Below, in pieces: positions 26,876 through 33,854 of a stretch of DNA of 64,000 nucleotides. The translations under genes and the position numbers were made by a program. Positions within the stretch are counted from its first letter, which is position 1; every line of letters begins with the position of its first letter. Source of the DNA: Nocardioides sp. BP30 (GTDB lineage: Bacteria; Actinomycetota; Actinomycetes; Propionibacteriales; Nocardioidaceae). The notes below the pieces were generated by a model. The model saw only the letters and a list, made by a program, of their open reading frames with translations, had not been told where the DNA came from and ran no database searches. The stretch covers positions 4,092,001 to 4,156,000 of the forward strand of contig NZ_CP123620.1 of assembly GCF_029873215.1 (NCBI RefSeq), given 5' to 3'.

Positions 26876-27079
26876 TCAGAGAGGGCGGACGTTCTCCGCC
26901 TGCGGGCCCTTCGGACCCTGGGTGACGTCGAACTCGACCTTCTGGTTCTCGTCGAGCGACTTGTAGCCGTTGGTCTGAATCGCCGAGTAGTGCACGAAGA
27001 CGTCGTCGCCGCCGTCCTCCTGCGCGATGAAGCCGAAGCCCTTCTCAGCGTTGAACCACTTCACGGTGCCCTGAGCCAT
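26876..27079 (-). CDS. cspA: Cold-shock domain protein
   Basis: This 67-aa single cold-shock domain has the RNA-binding motifs KGFGFI (RNP1) and DVFVHYSAI (RNP2), beginning [14 protein letters not shown]. It acts as an RNA chaperone in the cytosol. The chosen ATG gives the standard length; the upstream open frame to 27277 is a 5' leader. The region upstream, about 300 bp without a gene, probably forms a long leader, as is usual for csp genes. It is a boundary marker for the contractile-injection cluster that begins just beyond. Confidence 0.95.
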   Translation of the reverse strand: MAQGTVKWFNAEKGFGFIAQEDGGDDVFVHYSAIQTNGYKSLDENQKVEFDVTQGPKGPQAENVRPL

Positions 27080-27382
27080 TTGCTCTGTTTCTCCTTCGTC
27101 GGGGCGAGAAGCCGCCAGGATCGACGGCTCCACAACACATGCGGTGACACCGTCGCTCCGACCTGTGGAGTCCCCCGGATGAGCGGGCACAGAGCAGAAA
27201 CGCCGTTGGATCACAAACTCCGCGGGCGTCAGACCACTTGGAACTTGCACCTGTTGCAAGCAGCACAGTACCAACACCAGGGCGGAAGGAAACCCTCGAA
27301 GACAGGAATTCTCAACGTCTTCGATCCGGGTTCAGGAATCAGGTGCCCGCAGCACCCCGCAGCAAACCCCCCGGACGCCGGA
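27080..27382. other. Non-coding gap between cspA and the CIS gene cluster
   Basis: No convincing gene is seen. The part near 27080 should be the cspA leader and promoter (minus strand). It contains CTTGCA-n5-TGCAAG at 27244-27260 and, at 27296-27324, a hairpin that is likely the end of the CIS operon. Confidence 0.5.
27296..27324 (-). terminator. Hairpin downstream of the CIS operon
   Basis: TCGAAGAC and GTCTTCGA are perfect 8-bp arms around a 13-nt AT-rich loop, about 60 nt downstream of the last gene of the leftward CIS set. It is probably a terminator. Confidence 0.5.
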
Positions 27383-27844
27383 TCAGCGCGCGAGCACTAC
27401 CACGATCAGGGCGATCAGCGCTACCAGCGTCGCCCCACCGACCAGCCACCAGTACCAGTCGATCCCGGCCGGCTCGGGCACCGGCTCGGGGGCGGGTGGC
27501 GGTGGCGCGGCGACGACGGTGATCGGCTCGGGTGCCGTCACCAACACCATCGGACCTCCACAGCGCAGGCAGGTCTCGGCACCGACCGGGTTGGCCTCGG
27601 CGCAGGTCGGGCACGGGATCGAGGCGACGGTCACCCGGCCGGCGGTCCCGGGCAGGCGCCTCAGGTTCTCGCCGCTGCCCTGGCCACCGTCGCGGATGAC
27701 CTCCGACGGCGTCCAGAACAGCGGGAAGTCGCACTTCTCGCAGAAGTCGTGGGACTCGCGCCGGTTCAGCGCGACCTGCGCCGGCGTACCGCACTCGGGG
27801 CAGGCCACCGCCGCCCGCTGGTCCGCCTGCTGCTCGCTGGTCAT
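27383..27844 (-). CDS. Double zinc-ribbon, C-terminally anchored membrane protein
   Basis: The product is 153 aa with four CxxC pairs: C15/C18 with C35/C38, and C78/C81 with C92/C95, i.e. two zinc ribbons. A Pro-rich stretch (PPPPAPEPVPEP) leads to one TM helix at about residues 131-151 with almost nothing after it, so it is tail-anchored with the ribbons in the cytosol. The start overlaps the upstream tail-protein gene by 4 bp, making it the last member of the CIS operon. It could tether assembled CIS or its baseplate to the membrane; this is inference from topology and position only. Confidence 0.75.
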   Translation of the reverse strand: MTSEQQADQRAAVACPECGTPAQVALNRRESHDFCEKCDFPLFWTPSEVIRDGGQGSGENLRRLPGTAGRVTVASIPCPTCAEANPVGAETCLRCGGPMVLVTAPEPITVVAAPPPPAPEPVPEPAGIDWYWWLVGGATLVALIALIVVVLAR

Positions 27845-28452
27845 GCCTTCCTCCCGTACGCCGACCCGTGCGAGCCGGCATCCTCCCCTGATCGCCAGAC
27901 CAGCTCGTCGCCCACATAGAGCTCGGCGCGCGCGTGCGCCGGCACCTCGTCACGGATCCGCTCGACGAACTCGGCCACCGCGAGCTGGCCGGTGGAGGCC
28001 ACCCGCAGCCGGACCCAGGCGGTGTCGGCCGGTGCCTCACCGCTGCGCCAGATGCCGCCGCCGTCCTCGACCTCGGCCGGACCGTCGCTGAGCAGCTCGA
28101 GGAACTCGCGCAGGCCGTGCGCTGTGCCGCGCCAGGTCAGCGTGCGAGCGGCACTGCGCACCATCCGGCGCTGCAGTTCCTCGGGCAGCGCCTCGTCGAT
28201 CGGCGCGGCCGAGATCCACGATCCCAACCACCGCACCAGCTCCGGCGGAGCGACGGTGACGTCGAGGATGTGGTCGATGTTGTCGGCATCCTCCAGCAGC
28301 GTCGTACCGAGCTCCTGGAAGATCGAGACGAACCTGCGGAAGAAGTCGTGCGCGACCATCTGGACCGGCAGCTGGTGCACCATCCAGTCCGGGTCCCGGC
28401 GCGGCCGCAGCTGCCCGCTCGGCTGCTGTGGGATGTAGGGGGCGAGCGTCAT
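27841..28452 (-). CDS. CIS baseplate protein, phage tail protein I-like
   Basis: The product is 203 aa. The segment MVAHDFFRRFVSIFQELGTT, the PPELVRWLGSWI block and LPEELQRRMVRSAARTLTWR-GTAHGLREFLEL are typical of tail protein I (P2 gpI-like) proteins of contractile injection systems, which sit at the outer wedge of the baseplate. ATG at 28452 overlaps the baseplate J gene by 4 bp; the longer frame upstream lies inside that gene and is a shadow. It is followed by the zinc-ribbon gene. Function by family and operon position. Confidence 0.85.
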   Translation of the reverse strand: MTLAPYIPQQPSGQLRPRRDPDWMVHQLPVQMVAHDFFRRFVSIFQELGTTLLEDADNIDHILDVTVAPPELVRWLGSWISAAPIDEALPEELQRRMVRSAARTLTWRGTAHGLREFLELLSDGPAEVEDGGGIWRSGEAPADTAWVRLRVASTGQLAVAEFVERIRDEVPAHARAELYVGDELVWRSGEDAGSHGSAYGRKA

Positions 28453-30398
28453 CGCACGACCACCCGGTGCGCCGCGGAGAGGAACAGCGACTGCCGGTCG
28501 AGCCGGATGACGTCCCGGGCCGCCCCGAGCCGGCGACCGGTGCGCAGGTCGAACTCGTAGAGCAGCACCTCCTCGACGCGCTCGACCCCCTCGACCGACT
28601 CCAGCAGCTGGGTGACCGTCGCGGCGTTCACGTCGGCGTCGAAGGGCCAGCCGGTGCCGTCGGCACCGCCGATGAGCGGGTTCAGGTAGCGGTCCAGCGC
28701 GTCCACGGCGCGCTGCTGCACCAACGCCGGTGGGCGGCCGGGGTCGCCGTGCACCAGCGCCACGACCGAGACGCCCTGGTAGTACGGCGTGCTCACCTCG
28801 ATCGCCGTGCCCACGATCCGGTGCTGGTCCAGATGCGCGGTGATGGTCTCCATCAGCGACGGCGAGATCGCGTAGTCGTCGAGGTGATGCTCGCCGACCT
28901 CGCGCCGGACCTGCGGGACGACGAGGAGCTGGACGTGCGCGTTGCCGGGACCGGCCGCCTGGCACCGCGCTCGGGCGACCTCGGGCGATGCCTCGAGCGT
29001 CAGCCGCTCGAAGTCGCCCACCGTCACCGCGCGCTGCCCGGTGCGCAGGGTCAGCGGACCGCGCTCCTTGGCCTCGGCGACGGTCTCGGCGTCCACGCCG
29101 CCACTCGCCCGGCCGAGGTTGGAGACGGCGTTCACGAACGGCACGGTCGTGCGCATCAGGGTCAGGGTCCGGGCCCCGACGTTGCCACGCACGCCGCCAC
29201 CGTGCCGGTAGCCGCTGACCTCGATCCGAGCGCTGTCGCGCGGGATGGCGCCGTGCTGGCGCACGGTGCCGTCGGCGTAGCGCACCCGCGGCCCGAAGCG
29301 GACGATGCCCGACCCGCCGTCCCAGACATAGACCCGGTCGTCGGGACCGGCCAGCGAGAAGTCCTCCACCTCGCGCCAGATCGTCTCCTGGTCGCCGTCG
29401 CGGACGAGCACGTGCTCACCGGTACGACGCGGCAGCACGGGCGTGCGCGAGACCACGAAGCTCTGGCCCGGCGTACCGTCGCTGCGGCCGATGACCTCGC
29501 CGGGCAGCTGCTCGGCATGCTCGGCCAGCACGGTGCCACCCAGCGCCTCGACGCTGAGGCCGCGGACCCGCGGCGAGGCCTGGTACGTCGGCTGGCCCGG
29601 CAGCGGCGCGAGCAGCCGGGCACGCAGCCAGTACGCGGCCTGGTTGCCGACAGTGGACGGCGCGTGCTCCACCGGGACGAGCAGCACGATCTCGCCGGCC
29701 CGGTTGAGGCCGCCGGTGGAGTCCTGGTGGACGGTGCAGCCGATCCAGCCCCCGCCGTTCCAGACCTCCCAGGCCAGCGGCGGCCGGTTGGGGTCGACGC
29801 CGATGCCCTCGGCCTGGGCCTCGACCACCAGCCGGATCACCATCCCGGCCAGGCTGTCGTGGAAGCCGAGGCAGAGCGCGTCGCCGGGACTCAGCTGCGG
29901 CGAGGCGAACGCACGCACGCCCTCGGTGCCGAAGCGCAGGTCCTCCCACACGTTGTCGACGGTGCCGGCGACCTGGACGGTCTGCGCGGCCTCGAGCACC
30001 GGCGGGGCGATCACCAGCTCCTCGGTGGTGCTGAAGACCACCGCGTCGGCGCCGTCGGCGGCGCTCGCCGCCGTCATCACCTGGGTGTTGGCCGGCACGA
30101 CCACGGGAGCCTCGAGCACGGCGGAGAGCCAGAACGTCAGGTCCGCACGTGCGACCGACGGCGGGAACGGCTCGATCCCGACCATGTTGAGGAAGTGGGT
30201 GTAGAGCCGCTCGGGGACCTGGTTGACCCGATAGAGCACCATCTCGCTCATCCAGGCGAACAGCTCGATCAGCGCCACGCCGGGGTCGGAGACGTTGTGG
30301 TTGGTCCATTCCGGGGCGTAGCGCGGGATCAGCCGCTTCGCCTCGTCGACGATGCTCTGGAAGGTCCGGTCGTCGAGGCCGGGAGTGGGGAGAGGCAT
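28449..30398 (-). CDS. CIS baseplate assembly protein, gpJ/Afp11-like
   Basis: The product is 649 aa. It starts PLPTPGLDDRTFQSIVDEAK, then IPRYAPEWTNHNVSDPGVAL-IELFAWMSEMVLYRVNQVPE, the hallmark of the putative baseplate assembly family of Afp/PVC-type systems. The middle beta-rich part (ADGTVRQHGAIP) and C-terminal part (NAATVTQLLESVEGVERVEE) match gpJ-like wedge proteins. In the assembled particle such proteins form the wedge ring that links spike hub, sheath and fibres. It is separated from the gp25 gene by 4 bp and overlaps the tail protein I gene. Confidence 0.92.
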   Translation of the reverse strand: MPLPTPGLDDRTFQSIVDEAKRLIPRYAPEWTNHNVSDPGVALIELFAWMSEMVLYRVNQVPERLYTHFLNMVGIEPFPPSVARADLTFWLSAVLEAPVVVPANTQVMTAASAADGADAVVFSTTEELVIAPPVLEAAQTVQVAGTVDNVWEDLRFGTEGVRAFASPQLSPGDALCLGFHDSLAGMVIRLVVEAQAEGIGVDPNRPPLAWEVWNGGGWIGCTVHQDSTGGLNRAGEIVLLVPVEHAPSTVGNQAAYWLRARLLAPLPGQPTYQASPRVRGLSVEALGGTVLAEHAEQLPGEVIGRSDGTPGQSFVVSRTPVLPRRTGEHVLVRDGDQETIWREVEDFSLAGPDDRVYVWDGGSGIVRFGPRVRYADGTVRQHGAIPRDSARIEVSGYRHGGGVRGNVGARTLTLMRTTVPFVNAVSNLGRASGGVDAETVAEAKERGPLTLRTGQRAVTVGDFERLTLEASPEVARARCQAAGPGNAHVQLLVVPQVRREVGEHHLDDYAISPSLMETITAHLDQHRIVGTAIEVSTPYYQGVSVVALVHGDPGRPPALVQQRAVDALDRYLNPLIGGADGTGWPFDADVNAATVTQLLESVEGVERVEEVLLYEFDLRTGRRLGAARDVIRLDRQSLFLSAAHRVVVR

Positions 30399-30402
30399 CG
30401 GC

Positions 30403-30882
30403 TCACTCTTCGCTGTCGTGGGGGATCAGGTAGAACGGGTAGACCAGGTTGCGCCGGTCATTGGTGGCTCGGATCCGGTAGGCGATGCCGATCCGCACCA
30501 GGGCCGGTTCGTCCTGGTCGGGCACGGGCACTACCTCGTCCACCTCGACCCGGGGCTCCCACTGGGCGATCGCCTGGCGCACCGACACGGCGATCTGACC
30601 CAGCAGGTTCGGCGTCACCGGCTCGAAGAGCAGGTCCCAGATCCGGCAGCCGAACTGCGGGCGCATCAGCCGCTCCCCCGGTGCCGTCATCAGCACCAGC
30701 TCGATCGACCGGTCCAGGTCCGCGACCGGATCCGAGAGCCGGATCGAGCCGGTGTGGTCCACGCCGAGCGGCCAGGCGAAGCCGCTACCCAGGAAGGAGG
30801 GGTCGGTACCGGCCGGCACCCTCGGGTCGCGCTGGCCGGTGACACGGGCCGGCAGCCGGCCCTCGTGCGGTCCACTGGTCAA
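30403..30882 (-). CDS. CIS baseplate gp25/GPW-like protein
   Basis: The product is 159 aa. The core (SFLGSGFAWPLGVDHTGSIR, RDPxxD-like segment, SIELVLMTAPGERLMRPQFG, CRIWDLLFEPVTPN) is the gp25-like lysozyme-related fold found in all contractile tails; it binds the sheath's first ring. TTG at 30882 overlaps the stop of the VgrG gene (TTGA) and is the best available start; a GTG further in is possible. Family assignment is secure, the exact N-terminus is not. Confidence 0.88.
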   Translation of the reverse strand: MTSGPHEGRLPARVTGQRDPRVPAGTDPSFLGSGFAWPLGVDHTGSIRLSDPVADLDRSIELVLMTAPGERLMRPQFGCRIWDLLFEPVTPNLLGQIAVSVRQAIAQWEPRVEVDEVVPVPDQDEPALVRIGIAYRIRATNDRRNLVYPFYLIPHDSEE

Positions 30883-32642
30883 TTGATCATCACCACCGCA
30901 CCCTTGAGGGCGAGCTGGGCGCCGGCCTGGACCGTCGTGTTCGCCTGCCCGTCGATCTTGACCTCCGCGCCCTGCACGTCCACCCCGGTCTTGCCGGCCA
31001 CCGAGGCCTTGGTACCCGCCTGCGCGTCGAGCGTGGTGTCCGCCTTGAGCGTGATGCTCTTGCCCTGGATCGTGATGTCGCCCTGCTCGGAGAAGACGAT
31101 CTTGGCAGCGCCGTTGGTGATCGTGAGCTCCTTGTTGGCGATCGTCAGATCGGTCTTGTCCGCTCCGATCCGCAGCTGGTGCTGGCCGCCGGCCAGCTTG
31201 ACCAGCACGTACTTGCTGTCCTCGGAGGTGCCGTCGGCCAGCTCGATCACGTGGCCCAGCCGCGAGGTGATCCGGCGGTAGGCGATGCTGGAGCCGTCCA
31301 CGTTGCCCGCCTTGGGCGAGGTCGGCAGGGTGTTCTTCGCGCTGAAGAGTCCCCCGAGCACCAGCGGCCGCCGGGTGTCGCCCTGCTCGAAGGCGACCAG
31401 CACCTCGTCGTTGACCTCGGGCTGGAACTCCAGCCCACGGCCCTTGCCGGCGCCGATCGTGACGACCCTCGCCCACGGCGACTCCACGGTGCTGCCCTGG
31501 GTCGCGTAGGTGACCTTGACCTTGCCCGCGTTGTCCGGGTCGGCGACGTTGGTGACGACACCGGTGATCACGCCCGGAAGGGTGAAGCCACTCCCGTCGA
31601 CGGGGACGCCGAGGACGTCGACCAGGTGCCGCGGCCGGTGCGGGCCCGCGGTGAAGCGGGTGGTGAAGCCGCTGATGTCGTAGACGTGCTCGATCGCCGT
31701 GACCAGGTACTTGCCCGAAGCCGGACCGGCGTCGCTGACGTTGACGGTCGTCGCCAGGGCGATGGCCGGGTTGAAGTCGCCCGTGCCCCGTGCCACGACA
31801 CCGTCGGAGGCGGCGGCCGCGAAGATCGAGGAGGCCATCGCGGTCGCCTCGTCGGCGTCCATCGGCGCCGCGTCGCGGACCACCAACGTCTTCGCTCCGC
31901 CGTTGAGGTCACTGAGGAAGGGGTCCACCAGGTCGCCCTTCGACTTCGTCGACGGGGTGGCGGAGTCACCGGTGATCATCTGCTGTTGCGCCGGGTCCCA
32001 GCCCACGACCTGGACCTTGTCCGGCCGCAGGCTGGTGGCCTTGACCGAGAACCCGTCCAGGTCCTTGCCGAAGACGAGCGCGACGGTGGTGTCCGACGTA
32101 CCGGCCTTCTCGAAGCGGAGCGTGCTCGCGCCCTCGACCCACCAGACCCGGCCGGTGCGCGCGCAGATCTCGTTGAGGAAGTCCAGGTCGGTGCCCGACT
32201 GCAGCAGGTAGGGATGGGTGGCGCTCTCCGGCTGGGCGCTGCTGGCCGAGAGGCCGTGCGCGCGCAGGACGTCGCCGACGACGGTGCTCACGCTGCTGTT
32301 GAGGTAGGTCTTGGTGGTGGTGCCGTGGGCCAGCTTGTGTGCGGCGTCGTCGACGGTCACCACGAGCTCGGGCTGGCGGCTCTCCCCCTGGTCGAGCGAG
32401 ATGCCCACCACGGTGCCGGTGAAGACAGGGCTCGCGGCCCCGGCCCTGCCCACCGTGACCGACTTCTCGAGCGTGAACAGCGACGCCTGCGCCAGGGCCG
32501 CTCCGAAGTCGCGGAAGCGCAGCGTGGCCCGGCCGACCAGGCCTACCTGCAGGTCGATGCGGACGCCGACCAGCCGGTCCAGCCAGACGGCTGCGAGGTC
32601 CTGTCCACCGACCTTGATCTCGGGGGCGAGGGTGATGGTCAT
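30879..32642 (-). CDS. VgrG-like spike/hub protein of the CIS
   Basis: The product is 587 aa. N-terminal gp27-like hub (HYPYLLQSG-type segment THPYLLQSGTDLDFLNEICA with RTGRVWWVEG), a central gp5-type OB-fold (GVITGVVTNVADPDNAGKVK; ESPWARVVTIGAGKGRGLEF-QPEVNDEVLVAFEQGDTRRP), then a beta-helix needle of repeated strands (ADKTDLTIANKELTITNGAA; DITIQGKSITLKADTTLDAQ). It trimerises as the puncturing spike under the tube. It overlaps genes on both sides by 4 bp. No extra effector domain is fused at the C-terminus, which ends KGAVVMIN. Confidence 0.93.
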   Translation of the reverse strand: MTITLAPEIKVGGQDLAAVWLDRLVGVRIDLQVGLVGRATLRFRDFGAALAQASLFTLEKSVTVGRAGAASPVFTGTVVGISLDQGESRQPELVVTVDDAAHKLAHGTTTKTYLNSSVSTVVGDVLRAHGLSASSAQPESATHPYLLQSGTDLDFLNEICARTGRVWWVEGASTLRFEKAGTSDTTVALVFGKDLDGFSVKATSLRPDKVQVVGWDPAQQQMITGDSATPSTKSKGDLVDPFLSDLNGGAKTLVVRDAAPMDADEATAMASSIFAAAASDGVVARGTGDFNPAIALATTVNVSDAGPASGKYLVTAIEHVYDISGFTTRFTAGPHRPRHLVDVLGVPVDGSGFTLPGVITGVVTNVADPDNAGKVKVTYATQGSTVESPWARVVTIGAGKGRGLEFQPEVNDEVLVAFEQGDTRRPLVLGGLFSAKNTLPTSPKAGNVDGSSIAYRRITSRLGHVIELADGTSEDSKYVLVKLAGGQHQLRIGADKTDLTIANKELTITNGAAKIVFSEQGDITIQGKSITLKADTTLDAQAGTKASVAGKTGVDVQGAEVKIDGQANTTVQAGAQLALKGAVVMIN

Positions 32643-33295
32643 GCCGAGCCCAGCCGCGGGATGGAGAGGACGGTGCCCGGCCGTACGGCGAGGGGGTCCT
32701 CGAGGCCGTTGGCCGAGGCCAGCGCCCGCCACTTGGTGGCGTCGCCGTAGTAGCGCGCGCTGATCCGGTCGAGGGTCTCCCCCGGCTGGACGCGGTGCAC
32801 CCGGTGCGGCCGAGGCGTGCCGGAGGTGGGGTTCTGCGGCCCGAAGGCGTCCGACTGCTGGTACTGCATGAGGGTCAGGCTCATGTCGGCACGCAGCGGC
32901 GTACCGCTCTCGGAGAAGTAGGTGAACGTGAGGCTGAGCGAGGTGATGACCGACTCGAAGCTCTGCAGGTTGCCCCAGCCGAAGGTGACGGTCCGCGGGC
33001 GGGCGTTGTTGCTGGTCTCGTCCGACCCGGCCAGGCTCGGGTCCGGCTCCATCAGCGCCAGGATCTTGCCGGTGTAGTTGGTGACCGGCACGCCCTCCAG
33101 CGTGGTGTCGAACTTCAGCTCCAGCGACATCGACGCGGACTCGGTGCCGTTGAACTGCGCCGTCGAGACGCCCTTGCCCGGCATCGAGGGCGCGCTCCAG
33201 CTGTTGCGGCGGCTCAGCGAGAGCTGCTCGGGGTTGTAGAGGCACGGGATCTGGGTGCCGCCCTCGATCTGCAGGTAGGCCTTGGCGAGACTCAT
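32639..33295 (-). CDS. CIS hub/tube-baseplate protein with C-terminal LysM domain
   Basis: The product is 218 aa. Residues 1-150 match the Afp7/gp53-like CIS family (KAYLQIEGGTQIPCLYNPEQ; SMSLELKFDTT; PRTVTFGWGNLQSFESVITS), and residues about 165-215 form a LysM module (HRVQPGETLDRISARYYGDA-TKWRALA). In contractile systems this type of protein connects the hub to the baseplate. It overlaps the VgrG gene. The name LysM here does not mean that it binds peptidoglycan. Confidence 0.9.
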   Translation of the reverse strand: MSLAKAYLQIEGGTQIPCLYNPEQLSLSRRNSWSAPSMPGKGVSTAQFNGTESASMSLELKFDTTLEGVPVTNYTGKILALMEPDPSLAGSDETSNNARPRTVTFGWGNLQSFESVITSLSLTFTYFSESGTPLRADMSLTLMQYQQSDAFGPQNPTSGTPRPHRVHRVQPGETLDRISARYYGDATKWRALASANGLEDPLAVRPGTVLSIPRLGSA

Positions 33296-33365
33296 CGGCG
33301 TACTCGCTTCGCTCCGCGCACCGATGAGGGGTCACCGAGGCTGTGTCGACTGGTTCGCTCGCTCA

Positions 33366-33854
33366 CTAGAAACCGCCCCTTCCGGAGCGGCGACCGCGCC
33401 GCTCGAGTTCGTCGACGACACGCTGCTCGATCCGGTCGACCACGGCGGCGATCACCTCGTCGAGCTGCTGGGGATCCAGCGAGCCGGAGGCGGGTACGGC
33501 GGGTCCGGCCTGCCCGGCCGCCGCCTGCGCCGGGTAGATGACCGACGCCAGCGCCGCGGCGTCCACCGCGCCGCCAGCAGCGGAGAAGCCGCCTGCCGCG
33601 CCGGCGGCGCCACCGGCGGGTCGGGTGGCGGCGGGCGAGCTGAACAGGTGCGCTGTCCGCTCGAGGAACGAACCCCCGGTCGGCTTCTGCGCCGTCCCGG
33701 ACTGCGTCGCGTTCGGCTCCTGGCGCTGGCCCTTCCCGCCGCGGAACGGGAAACGCCGTACCGGCTCGGGGAGGTTGCCGTCCTGCGAGGCCGAGGCAGG
33801 CGGCAGCGGCATCACCGGTGGCCGGGGCCGACCCTCCGGAACGTGACTCGACAT
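33366..33854 (-). CDS. Possible internal start: C-terminal 162-aa product of the disordered gene
   Basis: ATG at 33854 (MSSHVPEGRPRPPVMPLPPA) is preceded by CAGGAGGGAGGGCGCC, a far better ribosome-binding site than that of the long frame at 36704. No stop separates it from the upstream coding sequence, so it is either an in-frame internal start or the trace of two once-separate genes now fused. The 162-aa product would carry one (V/L)RR island, an Ala/Gly linker and the terminal amphipathic helix. Confidence 0.45.
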   Translation of the reverse strand: MSSHVPEGRPRPPVMPLPPASASQDGNLPEPVRRFPFRGGKGQRQEPNATQSGTAQKPTGGSFLERTAHLFSSPAATRPAGGAAGAAGGFSAAGGAVDAAALASVIYPAQAAAGQAGPAVPASGSLDPQQLDEVIAAVVDRIEQRVVDELERRGRRSGRGGF

